Counted from the first letter of the stretch, positions 1 through 12,601 are shown. The stretch: 64,000 nucleotides of DNA from Gymnopus androsaceus JB14 (GCA_009733575.1 ML769437.1:1-64000); one strand, 5' to 3'. Notes: generated by a model from the letters alone, not told the origin. A program made the numbers and translations.

Positions 1-210
1 AGGCAAATAAAGGGTTTTCAGGTGGTTCCTACGTGTCCGCCTTGCGAGAGATCAGAAAAAGTAACCCATAACCTGTAGAAACCTATAATAGATTCAGTCT
101 ATAATAGACTCAGTCAATGTAATGGTAAGTGACTCTGGTATTAATGTGTACCTATAATAGACTATAGTACATGTTAGCGAGAGTATCATACATAAAACAA
201 TAAGTGGCAT

Positions 211-243
211 ACCTCAGTCAATGTAATGGTAAGTGACTGAGGT
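211..243. repeat. Short inverted repeat with duplicated core
   Basis: Arms acctcagtca (211-220) and tgactgaggt (234-243) are perfect reverse complements around a 13-nt loop. The 24-nt core beginning tcagtcaatg also occurs at about 112-135 without the closing arm, so this is a partly duplicated motif. Confidence 0.7.
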
Positions 244-699
244 ACGAACTCGAGGCACGACGCGTCTAAGCGCATCATCACGTGGTGGTATCTAATTTAG
301 TCCAAGCTGGGCGTTGTACTTAGCTTCTACTCTCAACAAAAATAGTAATATGATTCTAGTTATCAAATCAGTAAAATAAAGCGAACCCACTGAGATAGGT
401 GGGATAAAATCCAACTGGAACAGATATAGAACACTTCATGAACTTGCGCAAGCTACAATGGCTTAACAGCATTATTGCTGAACTGATTAGCTTTGAAACA
501 GTCAGGAGATGTAAGTTCAACTCCCAAAGGCAACATGATATTATTTATGCAAAAAACTTTTTTTTTTCCCATTAGCATCCATAAACACTTGAAATAACCA
601 GCACGTTGAAACACCTAAAATATTGAATAGTCAGTCACCTCAATTTAAATGATCCAAGAACTAAGATTTCACTTCCCTGAAAAAACACTTGACCTAATA

Positions 700-1180
700 A
701 GAATAAGCACCTGTGAATGCTAAGATACTAAACAAATACAAAAGCTAAAGTGCTATTGCCTGCATCACTCCTCACACTTGTGACACATTCAGCCTCAATA
801 ATTATCGAATCCTCATTACAATGATATAACAATATGATTATTGAGCTAGTGCGTAATTACAATAGTGAATATAAGCTGGATTATGTTCCAATAAGTTGGA
901 TGACATTCAAAAACATGAGGTCACTTGACATGCGAATATTTTCTAGATAAGCGCGCATGAGTGCTAAAGTACTAAACACATACAAAAAATAGAGCGCTAT
1001 TGCCTATACAGCATTAATCCTTCCATTTTTGGTCAATTCACATCTGCTTTTTTTGAAAATCCTTTTCATATTGATATAACTGCATGATTATTCAGTTATC
1101 AACCAAATCCAATGGTGAGTATAGGCTGGATTCCACTCCAATAGGATGGATGATGTTCAAAAAATAAAAGGCGCTTAAAA
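700..1180. repeat. Diverged tandem duplication, period about 245 bp
   Basis: Two head-to-tail copies (about 705-930 and 955-1175) share the same ordered blocks: a block like gtgctaaagtactaaaca, then gcgctattgcct, then gatataac..atgattatt, then ggctggatt and a block like ccaataagttggatgacatt. The copies differ by many substitutions and small indels, so the duplication is old. Function is unknown; repeated subterminal blocks are common in cut-and-paste transposons. Confidence 0.6.
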
Positions 1181-2791
1181 AACTTAGAGCATCTAAAATT
1201 TCCTAATGGAGATCCACACAGTTACAAGTCTTGGTGAAATTCCCACAGTAAACCTGACCTCTAAGAACCGAGTTTCCTTATGTAAAGTAAGGACTCGGAA
1301 CTTTGTGAATGCACCTAGATCAAAGTCCTATGCGTGGTACGTGTAGCGAGCAAGCTGTGGATAACAAGTGCTGACTGAGCAGATAACAAGCCACATACAG
1401 TTATACTAGGTCATCGAAGGATACAGATCAGTCTTAACAAGGCATCGCTTCCGCGATCAGCTCACCAAGGAGTCTACATGACACTCAAGTTATTAAACAA
1501 AGCAAGGTGGACCAAGATGAGGAAGTACCCTAACGGGTGCCCTCAAAGTTGATGCTTGCTGGAAAGCGCCCAGGCAGATAGCCGCGGCCATCCAACGCGG
1601 CCACATGACCCACTTGCTGTAGCTACTTCTAGAGCACGGAAGGACCAAGGAGTGTTTCTATCCGAGCCTCAGCGTTTTACCAAGATCCATATGCTACCAT
1701 GCATCTAGACTCGAGACCGCGCGGAACTAGGGATAATAACCAGTCTTCCCATTGGCAAGGAAAAACATAGAAATACTTCCAAGGGCTGTTCTGCTAAAGG
1801 AACTGGCGAGTCTTGTAAAAAGGCAAAATGACTTGAGTCGATTCGGACCAAAAATCCCAAAAGTTGACCCAATCAAGGAAGACAAACAAATGAGCCAGGA
1901 AACGTCGAGGCAAAACCATAGTATACATGCATATATGGACATTATTTATCTTTTTCTATTTTACTTACTCTGTTTCATCCTATCTCACTCAGTTTCTCTC
2001 ATTTTCCTATTTTATTATATCTCGCTCAGTATATAAGGGTAGCTATTCTATCTTGGAATAACAAGTTAGACTTGATACCTGAAACGCAGTTCTATCTTAG
2101 GACCTGTAGTGATTCATACACGCTCAGATGCGTCTGCATTGTCCTCTGCAACCTTTGAAATGGGTGGCCTTCTTGTAAGCTCGATAATACTGAGGCAACT
2201 CATTCTACTTCCCAGCTATTAAGTCAAGCATTCCTGGTTTTCATCTCGAAGAGAGGTCACATCAGTCTTAGGACTGCAGGTGGAGCCTAACGTGCACACC
2301 TCGACGAGCCCGTTGTTGATTAGGAAAGGTCTTGGACCCAAGTGTCGGCTTGGTCTAGTTTTAAGGAGGAAGCTTCTTGGAGTGTTACCTAGCTTTACCA
2401 ACAGATTCTACCCCTTGCCCGCTCTTCACTGAGTGTGTTAAAAACACCTACTTGAGTGACTTGCATGGCAGTTGTATAAGCTTGTTAGGTAACTCACGGG
2501 ATTCCCTGAGAGTTGGAGTATCATTGTGCAGCAACATAAAGGCTCCCAAGATACGCAAAGTTGTTTGTTGAGTTGGCATACTTGACCCGTGCTTTGGTGT
2601 TTGCTTTCCCCCTCAATTAGTTCAGTGCGTCATCATACGTTAGTTGGCTTTTCAAAACCTCCCTCCAAATATAAACCTTGTTCATCTTGCACTGTCTGTG
2701 CCAACTGTCAAGTGCTTTTCTCTTCAAATCAATTAGTAGTTGAGGGAACCTTTGACAACCTCCTTCCTCGCATTAAATTAAACCTTTTGGA

Positions 2792-4435
2792 TTGTATCTG
2801 ATTGGGGTGATTGTTGTTTGGTCGGTTTTCATACCCAGCACAAATATAACTCATCACCAAATCAGTATTGATGGTTTCAAATACGCGTTCAACTGGCCAT
2901 GGACTCCAAACGACAACGAGATAGTCCCTGAAGATTTGAAGATCCCGGAGAAACAGGTGCTCTCAATGATCAAATTTCAGAAGGCCTTATCTGTAGCTAT
3001 CTCAGGAGATAAGGCATTGACACTTGAACAGCTATGGTCTCGATTGGAAAACCAGGGAACCCTTGCCTTGCTCAAGTTTGTCGCTCACACACTCGAACTT
3101 CCTACAACCCTCTGCAATTTAAGTGCTAAAGTCTCCATGATGCACGTACACCATGCTTGTTGTACCTCAAAGAAGCCAGAGTCCATCCGTGTGCCTACGG
3201 GCATTGCATTGACAAAATCTCACTTCATAGCTTTGCTCCTTGACTGGGTGAGTAAAATTTCTTCATTCAAAGAACCATTTTGCTGAAGTATTCTAAATAG
3301 AGATTGAACCAACCACACAACTCCACCACCTTCATCATCCCTACAGGGACACCAGAAACCCTCTCATTTATTCAATGCATCATTTGGTATTGCACCACTG
3401 CATCTTGGTTGAACTCTGTACCAAAGAACTACGGGAGTCCAAGGCAGGAACAATCAAGGCAGACGAATGGCGCACATTGAGCACAGTGTATCTCCCTATA
3501 GCACTCATCATCCTCTGTGGTGATGATGATGGTTGCGCTCCTCCTTCCGACTCTTTCTTGCTGAAGGCCTTAGACCACACAATGGCACTTTTCCAGGCCA
3601 CCATTATTGCCTGCAGATACACTGTGACCTCTGCTCGCACTGAAGCCTACCAGAAATACTATAATCAGTGGGTTGGCAACTTACACACACTGTTTCCGCA
3701 CACTCGTGAAGGTACCGCCCGGCCAAACATCCATGCTGGTCAGCACATCTATGACTTTCTTCTACTCTTTGGCCCCATCATCTCATGGTGGTGCTTCCCC
3801 TTTGAACGCCTCATTGGAGCCCTCCAAAAAATCAATACAAATGACTTTGTTGGTGGTAAGATTCCAATATTCAGAATAGTCATTGCAAAGATTTAATGCC
3901 TCATTTAGGTCCCATGGAACTCACCATTGTCAAAACACTTGTCCAAACTGCGAATCTACGGCGCTGGTTGCACCGTCCGGACTGCCCTGAGGCTGTTCAA
4001 CAGCTCAAGGTGCTCTTTGACAAATGCTTTGTACTGGTCAATGCTCCTTGCACCACCGGGGAATTCACCGAAAGAAAAGGTGCATTCCGTGCTTACGCTA
4101 AGCACAATGGTGTCAATTTTTCTCCACATACAATGCACAAGGGGAATGCCAATATAATCTACAGACTGACATCTAGTGGGACCCCGCTTGCTGGTCAAAT
4201 CCAGCGGATTGAGAACATTGGCAATACCATTAGTCTCCATGTTCAGCAACACTTGCCCCTCTCCACCTCCTTATACAATCCTTTCCTTTGGTATCCACAC
4301 CTTCAAGCCAAAACCTATTCCTCTAACCTTAGCGATAAAGAGGATATCATTGATCTTGATGATATTGTTGCACATGCTGCTTGTTACGACTACTCCCATA
4401 GGAGATTGATAATGCTGAATTTGTCAAGGCAGTGA
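2792..4435 (+). pseudogene. Plavaka/Tnp2-type (CACTA-like) transposase, C-terminal part, decayed
   Basis: This is the C-terminal part of a transposase of the basidiomycete Plavaka type (CACTA-like, Tnp2-related). Blocks appear in family order: a helical region ending in LLLDW, the block TIKADEWRTLSTVYLPIAL (about 3440-3510), the tryptophan-rich block FGPIISWWCFPFERLIG (about 3763-3820), and the C-terminal block LRRWLHRPDCPEAVQQLK. Two introns can be spliced: gtgagt after LLLDW, and gtaaga..tttag joining GG to PMELTIV near 3857-3909. The frame changes around 3430 between the NSVPKNYG block and the KADEWRT block, so the open frame is broken. No N-terminal half or catalytic region is visible upstream. 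Family identity is from recall of conserved blocks. Confidence 0.7.
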
Positions 4436-7400
4436 TTGAATATGTAGCATGCATCTGCGTCTTCAGCATCACACTTCTGTGTCTTGGCCCTGATGCAGCA
4501 ATGACTAATCACTTTCCTTGATTCATAATCTTTCAATCACCTTATCATGCTTGCTGATTTTTGAAAACAATTATCTTATATCAGGTTCCCACTTTATAGC
4601 TCAAATTTCTTATTGTTCAGATGTATAGATTAGTAATTGTAATCTATATCTTGCATGGACCTAATACTTACTCATAAAATTTTATAAATCTTATTAGCTT
4701 TTGCATCCTCATATATGAGCACAATCTGGAGCGGATTCTGTTCACTCAAGTTTTCGTTCAATTTTGAAAGTTTCTGTCTGTCAATTGGGCTTCGCAAACA
4801 TCAGAAATCGGTATGTAATTCGTAAATAATATTAGTTGCCAGGAACTGTCTACTTTCGTATGCAAATTCGGTAGAGGTTAATTTTTTCCCTTTCCCATGT
4901 GAGAGGAAGGAGCACATTGTTTGATGGTAGCGCTACAGCATGTCAGTCTCATTCGGTGTAGTGTTTGAAAATTTTTCATATTGCGGTGATAGGTAGGAAA
5001 GAAACTGTAGAAGTAAAAACCTATGTCTATGAATCAACGTGCTTTATCCAAGACCCTACAAACTGTATTAGCTCGATGAACTAACCCGGAATGGAATTCA
5101 AACGCACCTCCCTTCTATTCCACGCTATTGTTCTCTACCCTATGCACGCCTGGGCTCCTTTGACCTATTTATGATGCCGTATCAGCCTTAGCATACTGAA
5201 TCATAACGGTTATCGTAGCGTTGCGAAATTGGCTTGAGTCTTGAGGAGCTGCTACATCGGTCTGTGAAGCATGCAGTGAGAGAAGGACGAAGTACGGAGA
5301 AGAAAGATCGGTGAGAGGGTGATGAACATAGGGAGGAATGCAGCAATGCACTTTCGATCCTATTGCCTACGTTTGGCTGAGGCTTCCATCGCTCATCGAG
5401 CCTGCAGCGTCTAATGCGTCTGAGGATACGGATGCGCCAAAGATATCAACGGGACCTCCAGACCTCAATCCCAGGGGTCCCATAAAACCTCAAATAACCA
5501 TTCCAAAGTCTCCTCGGCGTATTGCACAAACACCAAAGAGTCAATTCCCAAGGAAGAACGAACGGTATTCCCAGCTCCGGCCATCCCCGAAGAGCAGCTC
5601 AGGGTATCACTGCACCTGCAGTGAAAATCCCTAAGCTATAGCTGCAATCGTTCTTGTAGCGGCATGGGTTGTAGGATCGAGAGTCGGAGTCTGGGAGGAG
5701 ATAATGCGTGCCGCGGTTCAGAATATGGAGCTATGAACAAGAGCTCGCTCGACATAGATACAAGCCAGATGATGAGAAAGAAGAGGAGGGAAAGGAATAG
5801 GGGATGGAATAGAGTGTCGGGCTCCTTTGCATATGCTCCGTCGGCTGGTAGCGTTAGTAAACCCAATTCGCGACCAACAAACGATTCATAGTTCTGCAAA
5901 CTACTGGATGAAATATCGATCCAACCCACGCCATTTCTCCGCCTCTGCCTCCGCCTTAGTTCTAACCAAATGCAGCAGCAGTGCAGCTGCGTCTCCGGAC
6001 TGGGTTCCACATTCGGCCGGAGGATTGCTAGGAGTCGGTCTGTGGCAGTCAACGAAGGAACTGCAATGAACAATCGACCTTGACCGATGGGAGAGTCGTG
6101 AGTAGTCCGACGAATCCTATGACACAAGATTCGGATATTAGTGAGTCGTGCCAATGAATAGCTCGCGTTCCACATGGACATTCGGATGGGAGGCAGAAAC
6201 TTGAGTGAATGGAGCTGGTGCGGCTGCTAGGACAGGACAATCGGTGATGAGAAGTGGTTTCTGTATGCGAAACACGAAAATTAGTTTTGATACAAAGATA
6301 AAACGGGATTGGTAAGTTATCGAAACTCGACGTTAGGAGAACAGAAGGAAAAGGTTCTAGCATTTTGTAGGAAGGAAGGACGATGCATGGATGAGGAAAA
6401 TGTCAAAAACCAAAGGAGATTAATCTCACCTCGTATTATGCATTCTCCTGCCATTGCCTGTCTCTTCACAACGGATTCACCTTCCGGCTTTTACATGACA
6501 TGCGGTTAAGCTATCGCCGGTGCCAAAATGATTCGGGATGGACTTTGTTCGCCTACTGGGTGAATGACACTCGAAGAAAGAGAAAAGGAGATCCACGAAG
6601 ACAAAAACTTATAGCCCGCAGAGTCTTCGTTATTTGAACATCCATTGAGATAATATTGCAGAAAAAGGGAAACATACAGCCCATAGGAAAGAGCTGGAGG
6701 AGAGAAAACGGCTCGCGCTTTCCGTATTTTCAGCGCTCGATTCTCGACGAAGAACGTTCTGCGATTAGTAAAATCGGAACCCTTCATTCTCTAATCTGCT
6801 TTCATCTCCCGTTCTTTCCTATTTTATTTTCTCTCCTTCGCACCTCCCTTGATCATTGGCTCATATTTGCCGTTTCTTCAGGTCGCCATTCGAGCAAAAC
6901 TAGAAAAACAAAAGGCCGAGCGAAAAGCAGAGATTCGCAAAGTCAAATAGGGCGATAAGCCGGAGGAGAAGAACACAGCATTAAATCGGTTCAAGAGGAT
7001 ACCAAGGATTTGTGTTCAGGTGTAAACGGGGTACCACATTGCGGCTGCTACATGTCGTCGGTGCGGATTTATTGAACGCGCATGTGCCCATTTTGCCTCG
7101 CGTAATTTGAAAGTCGTTCGCGCAACCATTCACAGGTTGGCCGCGATTGCTTGTTCCCGGTTGCCCACTTGGTAATTTTCACCACTTTTGAGGATCAAAT
7201 CGGCGTGCTTCCAATAGAGAGCTCTCTTCAGAGGCCAAGATTTCGGAAGAGCCAAACGTGATCCATTTCCTTGCTTATTGTGCTTTCAGGGCGACATACT
7301 GAAGTGTTTCCTTTAGCTTCCACCCCAATCGACTCGGATCTCCTCTAAGTATGTACGAGGGTGTCTGTAGCCCTAGTTCTTGTGGCTTTGAATCGAACTT

Positions 7401-7621
7401 TGACATTGGTTGACAACTTTTTATGGGGGTCTGACAATTGTATTCATGCGATTCCAGCCCCGCCTCAACCTCCTCTGTTCCTTGCGCATGCTCAGAGCTC
7501 AGACGTTCATCTTGCAGGGCGATCATACACGTTGCTGCGTTGCTGCGGTCCGAGCTTCCTGCCAGGTAATCCACTCACCTTCATAAGCCTTGGTGCGGGT
7601 CCAAAAGTGTTATCTTTGTCG
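4436..7621. other. Long stretch without a supported gene
   Basis: Several open frames of 60-180 codons lie on both strands, the largest on the minus strand at 5636-6181. They overlap each other, are rich in S, R, P and L, and show no domain I recognise and no convincing splice continuity. 4440-5150 is AT-rich; 6800-6960 holds pyrimidine-rich stretches. The last few hundred bases are the probable promoter of the small gene starting at 7622. Confidence 0.4.
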
Positions 7622-8137
7622 ATGGAAGCACAACCGTCCTCCCAGTCTACTAGCACCGCGTTCCGTCCCTCGGTCTATGCTTTGATTAATCTGCGTACGA
7701 GAGCACAACGAATTGACGATCCTCTTGCTCCTTTGGCCTCGCTGGTTTGCGATATCATTAAAGCCTATAAGGTGAGCCGACAACTTGCTCTTGCGAAATC
7801 AGTCTTCTGGATTCTTCTCAGGAATATAAATCACACACTGATTCCTCTCGATATAGAGCTCATCTAACCTTGTAAAAACTCTCATTCAACTCGTTTATGA
7901 ATATGGAGTGGATAAAATCGAGAAAAACGCCGAAGTAGATCATGAGTATGTTGTACGCTTTTTGGAACATTTTTAGAGTTTTATCGCTTTCATGTTGTCA
8001 GGGAACTCTCAAGGTTAAATCAGATCGAATCATCTCTCTCTCGCCACGAATGGCCCAATGAGCAGCATTCGGACGATGTCACGAACCAAATACAGCGCTA
8101 CATTACCTACTTCACCGCTAGGAGAAGAACGCCATAG
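7622..8137 (+). CDS. Small three-exon protein of unknown function
   Basis: Exons 7622-7771, 7857-7945 and 8002-8137 give one continuous frame of 124 residues. Introns start gtgagc and gtatgt and end atatag and tgtcag. Unspliced, each frame stops early, and the splice phases (0 and 2) fit exactly, so I trust the model. The protein starts MEAQPSSQSTS, has a helical segment with DDPLAPLASLVCDIIKAY, a second helix NLVKTLIQLVYEYG, and a polar tail ending FTARRRTP. There is no signal peptide or membrane segment. The first helix pair faintly recalls the short helical N-terminal regions of fungal NACHT/STAND proteins, but no NTPase domain follows. I do not recognise a family. Confidence 0.6.
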
Positions 8138-9002
8138 AACGTCATTAGCTGGTGCCTTCTCTGTATATATCTGTGATTCAAACCTGTCCACACGCTCAGC
8201 CGGGCTAGCTACATTACAAGGAATATCCTAGATGTATTTTTTATATTCGATTTTGGGAATGATGAAACATATGTATCACTTGAACGCAGTAATAATAAAT
8301 GGAAGATACTCGGAGGAGAGATTGATATTTATCGAGACTGTCATCATGCTGTCTTTTCGTAGCCTCACTGTTTCCTCATGTTCTTTCATCTCATGTCAGT
8401 ACTTATACTTAGACTTGTCACTATTGTACACTAGTACTAGTACCTCGCGCAACTTCCGTTTTCATAGGAATCTTCAATGGTTCCTGGTCTCATTCAATAG
8501 ATCAGGTCGTAGCGTTTCCTGTGGCTCGCTGAATTCTTTGCCAGCACAGCTCTGAAGCCAAGGCGCAACTTCCACGGGGACCAGTAATACCGACCGGAGC
8601 TTACACAAGTACTAAAGATATCCACCCTTCATATTTGCTTCATATGCATACGCAATGAAAACCATTGTTGAAATGAAATTCAGGGAGCACAAGAAACAAC
8701 TTGAGTACTCCTATGTAGGTACTAAGGTACGTACACGGAAATGGTGAGGACAGCCTACTAGAGGGCAATTAAAAATTATTAGTATTGAATATGAAAAGGA
8801 CCCGAATCCTACCCACCTTCGCCGTGTTCAACTGAATATCAACATTCAGGTGGTAAAAATTTCTTCATTAAAAGACTTTACAGTCCCGGGCACTGAGAGA
8901 GATTTAGACTGTGCAGAGCTCGTGCGCGCAAGAGAATACGAAGAGAAACTCGGAGAACCTGGCATGCCGTTCTGCATAATGGTGCGGTCATTGTGAGCAT
9001 GG
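8138..9002. other. Intergenic, nothing recognised
   Basis: 3' flank of the small gene and 3' flank of the minus-strand membrane protein gene. One plus-strand open frame of 107 codons (8232-8555) has no recognisable features. Confidence 0.5.
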
Positions 9003-10603
9003 TTATACGCGACCTCCCCAAGAATGGCCCAGGTTGGAAGAACAATCAGGCTCTGACCTCAACTCGGGAGGATGAGTAGTAGCTCCGAGTTCGACGCCTG
9101 TATAAGTAAATGACCCCGGTTGATCATGCATTACCCTTGCTGGATATAAAGGAACAGCGAATCTGCTGCCAAAAGCGCTAGTCTTGTGATCAGAGAAAGC
9201 GTGCATCACGGCCGCATTTCTCTCTTCGGGTCCCGAAGTGTCTTGCCGTTCGATGCTTAGTTCTAGGACCGTGCGGACGACGATGAGAGTTGGTGCAATT
9301 CCCTACAAGAAAAAGACAGTTATTACAATAATATGGATCGAAAGTTGTAGTTTCCTACCACAATTTGCACGAGGAATGGATATAAGCTGGGCGTGGTTGA
9401 CTCGTTTACTTCAGCCGCCACGGAGCCAATTAAGGCAAGGGGATAAAGAATACCAGACTCGAAACTAGTACGAAGAATCAGTAATGTCGTACGATGAGAA
9501 ACATCTATCCTCACGTTATAGCAACGGCCGAGTCCAATTTACTTCTTAGTGGATGAGCCCCAAGTACTGTCTTCGCCTTTCTACCTATCCACCAGATCCT
9601 TCCCGCTATAATGAATCCAGTCAGCTGCAATATATTTTAGGAAAAGAAAACTTACCCAGACACCCTGTCAAACATACGTTCAAGCAGGCGTTTAAGATGA
9701 GATATGTGAGGACGAGCTTCCGTTGGTGTATTGGTTGAACGAGACGGAAAGGGATAGTGTATCGAGAATATATGACTAGCTTCAAAGCTTATACCAGCTA
9801 TTGCAACCGCTACAAGAGGGGGGTTAAATATTAGGACTAGTATCATCTTAGTTCCAAAACAAGGACGGACGTACCATTGTTCAAGATGGAAAAGGTCAAA
9901 GGGAGCCAAAACATAGTTCGCCGTTTGGGGCCTTTCCAGATCACAGAGTTTCGGTAAATCTTCAACACCGTGAGTTCAGTTGATAATCAAGTCTAGTACT
10001 CCCCAAGAAAACGTACCAGAATAAGATCTGCCACAAAACTATGGTGTATCATCAATTAAATATATCCGCTATAAGAATTCAATCATGGGCATACTTAGCT
10101 ATCACGTAGAGTACGAAGACTATAGTGCTATAGAAGGTCGTTAATGATTCGCAGCCACCTAGAGGGCCTCAACTTACCCACAAATACTCTACTTGTAAAT
10201 TGGAAAGGGTTACAGCATCCAGGGGACCTTGCTCTCCCCAGTACTGTCCCAGGTTGACCCACATTTGCTTCAAAGTAGCAGTAGTGTCCATGATGGTGGT
10301 GGCGGTGGCCAAAAAGAATAATACAGCCAAAGCAGTCTTCTGGATAGGCCTCCGAGCCTTATAGCTTTGGCGATAGTGAACAAACATGCAGATGCAGAAT
10401 AGAACGAGATATATGCCTGAAGGAAGATTAGATAGATCCACTGAGAGAAAGGGCAAGATTACATACCATAAAATAACCACTCGAGCTGCGAAAACATTCA
10501 ACGAATATTCAAGGACGATTGGACATAGACGCACCACAAGTTTCGCGATAAGAGGCGAAACCATCTTCGTGAAAAAAGTAGAAAAATTCATCTCCTCAGC
10601 CAT
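9003..10603 (-). CDS. Agaricomycete polytopic (7TM-like) membrane protein, ten exons
   Basis: Ten exons splice into 374 residues: 10603-10535, 10485-10467, 10416-10182, 10127-10095, 10038-10017, 9959-9875, 9809-9664, 9624-9515, 9464-9359 and 9302-9003. Every junction keeps phase and uses GT..AG. Segments in order are LEWLFYGIYLVLFCICMFV, a second helix ALAVLFFLATATT, a helix TIVFVLYVIANFVADLIL, then IYRNSVIW, then LPLTFSILNN, LTGFIIAGRIWWIGRKAKT, ESGILYPLALIG and GIAPTLIVVRTVLEL, ending in a polar tail. This pattern (YGIYLVLF..IYR..VIW..GRIWW..ESG.LYPL..GIAPTLIVVR) is that of a large basidiomycete family of seven-helix membrane proteins of unknown role, often expanded in agarics. A 19-nt second exon and a 39-nt intron are unusually short. 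Receptor-like function is only a guess. Confidence 0.85.
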
Positions 10604-11416
10604 TACTATCCCCTTGCAAGCTTCGATGGGAGGAAGAATGCAGGCGGAGGGAAAATGTGGAGAACTAGTAAAGGAGGAAGAACAAAGCAGGGAAGGAGCC
10701 AAGATTATTGCAGGCTCACTTGGTTCCTCCTCGCTCTCCGATGGTTTTGATGTCCGTTCGCTCGCACAGTGATTTGACTGTTGATTCAATGGAACCACCC
10801 GACGTTAGAGGGAGGGAAGCATGGCAGGCGCATGTCCACAACACAAGCCTCGATTTTGAATGATTGAAAGTGACACTGGATGGGAATGAAACGGCCTGCG
10901 CTGAAAACAACGTTTTAGTTTCTATGGGCCCATCTTATCCAGATGCCCTTCATCAGCATTTGATAGTCAGCGTTGAACTTGCAGTTCACGCGCGCCTGCC
11001 TAGTACCTCGACATTTCGATAGAGGCAAAATCAGGATGCATGAAGACCGAGAAGACATGACAGGCTTGAAGACACAGGGTTCGATTAGAGACCAAGGAAA
11101 GGAAGGAACGGACAAGCGAAGGTTCTACCGGTTATTTAAGCGGTTCCAACAATGGATAAATCAAGTTAAGATGAATGATATTGAAGCCGCGTACAAGCAT
11201 TCGATATACAGTCCATTTAGTAACCGTCATGGTATCCGTAAATCAGCAGCAAAAATGAAAGGAAGATGAAATTACAAAGACAAGGTACGAAAAGCGCGAA
11301 GAAATACAGTAGTAAAGGGCAAACGATAAATCTAAAGCATCCGTTAGCAAGCACACAGGACAGCAGACATCGACAATGCTTACAGTCCAACATCAAGCCT
11401 GAATTCATTGCACGTT
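10604..11416. other. Intergenic region
   Basis: 5' flank of the polytopic membrane protein gene and 3' flank of the next minus-strand gene. Open frames here overlap on both strands without recognisable features. I see no clear TATA box. Confidence 0.5.
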
Positions 11417-12202
11417 CTACAATCTAACCAAAGGCTCTGCTTCACGCTCAGTGGCATGCGCGTCAGCGGGAGTAGGGGCAGCGTAAGCCTCCATCTTCTC
11501 GTACAGACCGTTCATCCCATCCGAAAAGTCGATGAGCTTCTCCTCCACCACAAACTCGCTCTGCTGCACCTCCTCAACCTGGGCCATTTCACCAGATGTC
11601 AAACGGCTCTCCTCGTCAGCCACGACACCCTGCTGGCGGCGACGGCGGATGATTGTGCGTAACAACGAGAAGAGCAGCGCAAACGCAAAGATGAATGTGA
11701 AGACCTGCATCTGAATGCGGATGATGAACGAGGACGATGTGAGGAGGTATTGGAAGCGCTCGATAACGCCGTCCTTCAACGATGCAGCATCTTCCGATCG
11801 ATTGAAGATAGCATCGTTAATGATCATGGCAATGCTGAAGAATACATTGAACATGATGCTGCCCCATGCAGCACGTCTCGAAGGCTTCTTCTTGTTCTGC
11901 CTCTTCAGAGCTTTCTCAGCCATGCGCTTCTGGACCTTTTCACGGAGCGCAGGACGATAGTACATCGCAAGAGCGAGCATTCCATGAGCAAGTGAGAAAA
12001 TTGCGAAGAAGAAGACAAAGAGGTTTAGAAATGCGATTGAGACGATTGCTGACCACAAGCTGACAGCTTGGGCTTGATATTTCAGGGATTCCTGGAGTTC
12101 ATCGCTGATACTGATAGCGAAAGGCAAAGAGTTGAAAGGATAGAGGTATTCAAGAGCAAGCCCGTAAATGGCTGCACTATAGCGAATAAGAGAAAAAATC
12201 AT
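11417..12202 (-). CDS. Membrane protein of the duplicated family, the intact copy (copy 0)
   Basis: A single-exon frame of 261 residues and the only unbroken member of a family with three broken copies at 26.8, 33.1 and 40.1 kb. The best-kept stretches are ALEYLYPFNSLPFAISISDE (about 16-35), NDAIFNRSEDAASLKDG (about 128-144) and EEKLIDFSDGM (about 221-231). Hydrophobic helices lie at roughly 45-75, 112-133 and 158-182; a basic loop (KRQNKKKPSRR) separates the second and third, and the tail is acidic. I do not recognise the family; it looks like a small multi-pass membrane protein of lineage-restricted distribution. A MITE begins only 25 bp upstream of the start codon, so its original promoter is gone, whereas the broken copies keep a TATA box. 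Confidence 0.75.
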   Translation of the reverse strand: MIFSLIRYSAAIYGLALEYLYPFNSLPFAISISDELQESLKYQAQAVSLWSAIVSIAFLNLFVFFFAIFSLAHGMLALAMYYRPALREKVQKRMAEKALKRQNKKKPSRRAAWGSIMFNVFFSIAMIINDAIFNRSEDAASLKDGVIERFQYLLTSSSFIIRIQMQVFTFIFAFALLFSLLRTIIRRRRQQGVVADEESRLTSGEMAQVEEVQQSEFVVEEKLIDFSDGMNGLYEKMEAYAAPTPADAHATEREAEPLVRL

Positions 12203-12227
12203 GTCGGGTTGAGATGGTGGTTGTTGA

Positions 12228-12601
12228 CACTGGGGGCAAGGCCCAAGGCAATCAAATTTGATCCCCTTACACGGCTTACCCAGGGATTCTGCAGGGACTC
12301 ACTCCAAATTCACAATTGTATTACAATCAACTCACAGCCATATCTATAGATAATCTAAGTTAAAGAAGCGAGCATGGGTGACAATATTGTCACCCGGTGG
12401 CACCTGTAATGTATGGTATAGGGTCCGGAGTCCTTTGACAATCTGGCATCAAACAGTAGGCAAGCGCTGGAAAAGAATTTCACTTTCTTCTTTGTGACCC
12501 CATTGTAAAATGCATCATTGCATGCAGATGCCCTGCAGAAGCCCTGCAGTAATCCGTGTAAGGGAATCAAAATTTGATTGCCTTGGACTTTGCCCCCAGT
12601 G
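12228..12601. mobile_element. MITE-like element with terminal inverted repeats
   Basis: The left end reads CACTGGGGGCAAGG and the right end is its reverse complement. Similarity of the arms runs over about 60 bp, including CCAAGGCAATCAAAT and CCCTTACACGG blocks. The element is 374 bp and has no coding capacity. It starts 25 bp upstream of the membrane-protein start codon and ends exactly where the 5.7-kb TIR element begins. I see no convincing target-site duplication. Its tip (CACTGGGG..) matches the tip of the larger element, so it is probably a non-autonomous relative. Confidence 0.75.

Larger units (their letters stand above)
1..2790. other. Repeat-rich flank, no supported gene
   Basis: I see no open frame here that looks coding. 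The stretch is AT-rich and holds repeated short motifs, a short palindrome and an old tandem duplication (both listed separately). It also has a small imperfect hairpin near 1269-1299 (arms related to ccgagt..cctta / taagg..actcgg). It lies just upstream of a Plavaka-type transposase relic, so it may be the 5' and subterminal part of that element, but no terminal repeat pairs with anything to the right of 4435. Confidence 0.5.

Noticed and set aside
5636..6181. 181-codon minus-strand open frame
   Set aside because: It overlaps plus-strand frames of similar quality, is rich in S, L, P and R without a domain, and has no convincing splice continuation.
7361..7621. Plus-strand open frame continuing upstream of the small gene
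   Set aside because: It begins with a non-ATG or unlikely start and composition changes at the ATG at 7622; the clear model starts there.
10169..10798. 209-codon minus-strand single-exon protein
   Set aside because: It reads through two introns; splicing restores the conserved YGIYLVLF block in another frame and a 374-residue family member.
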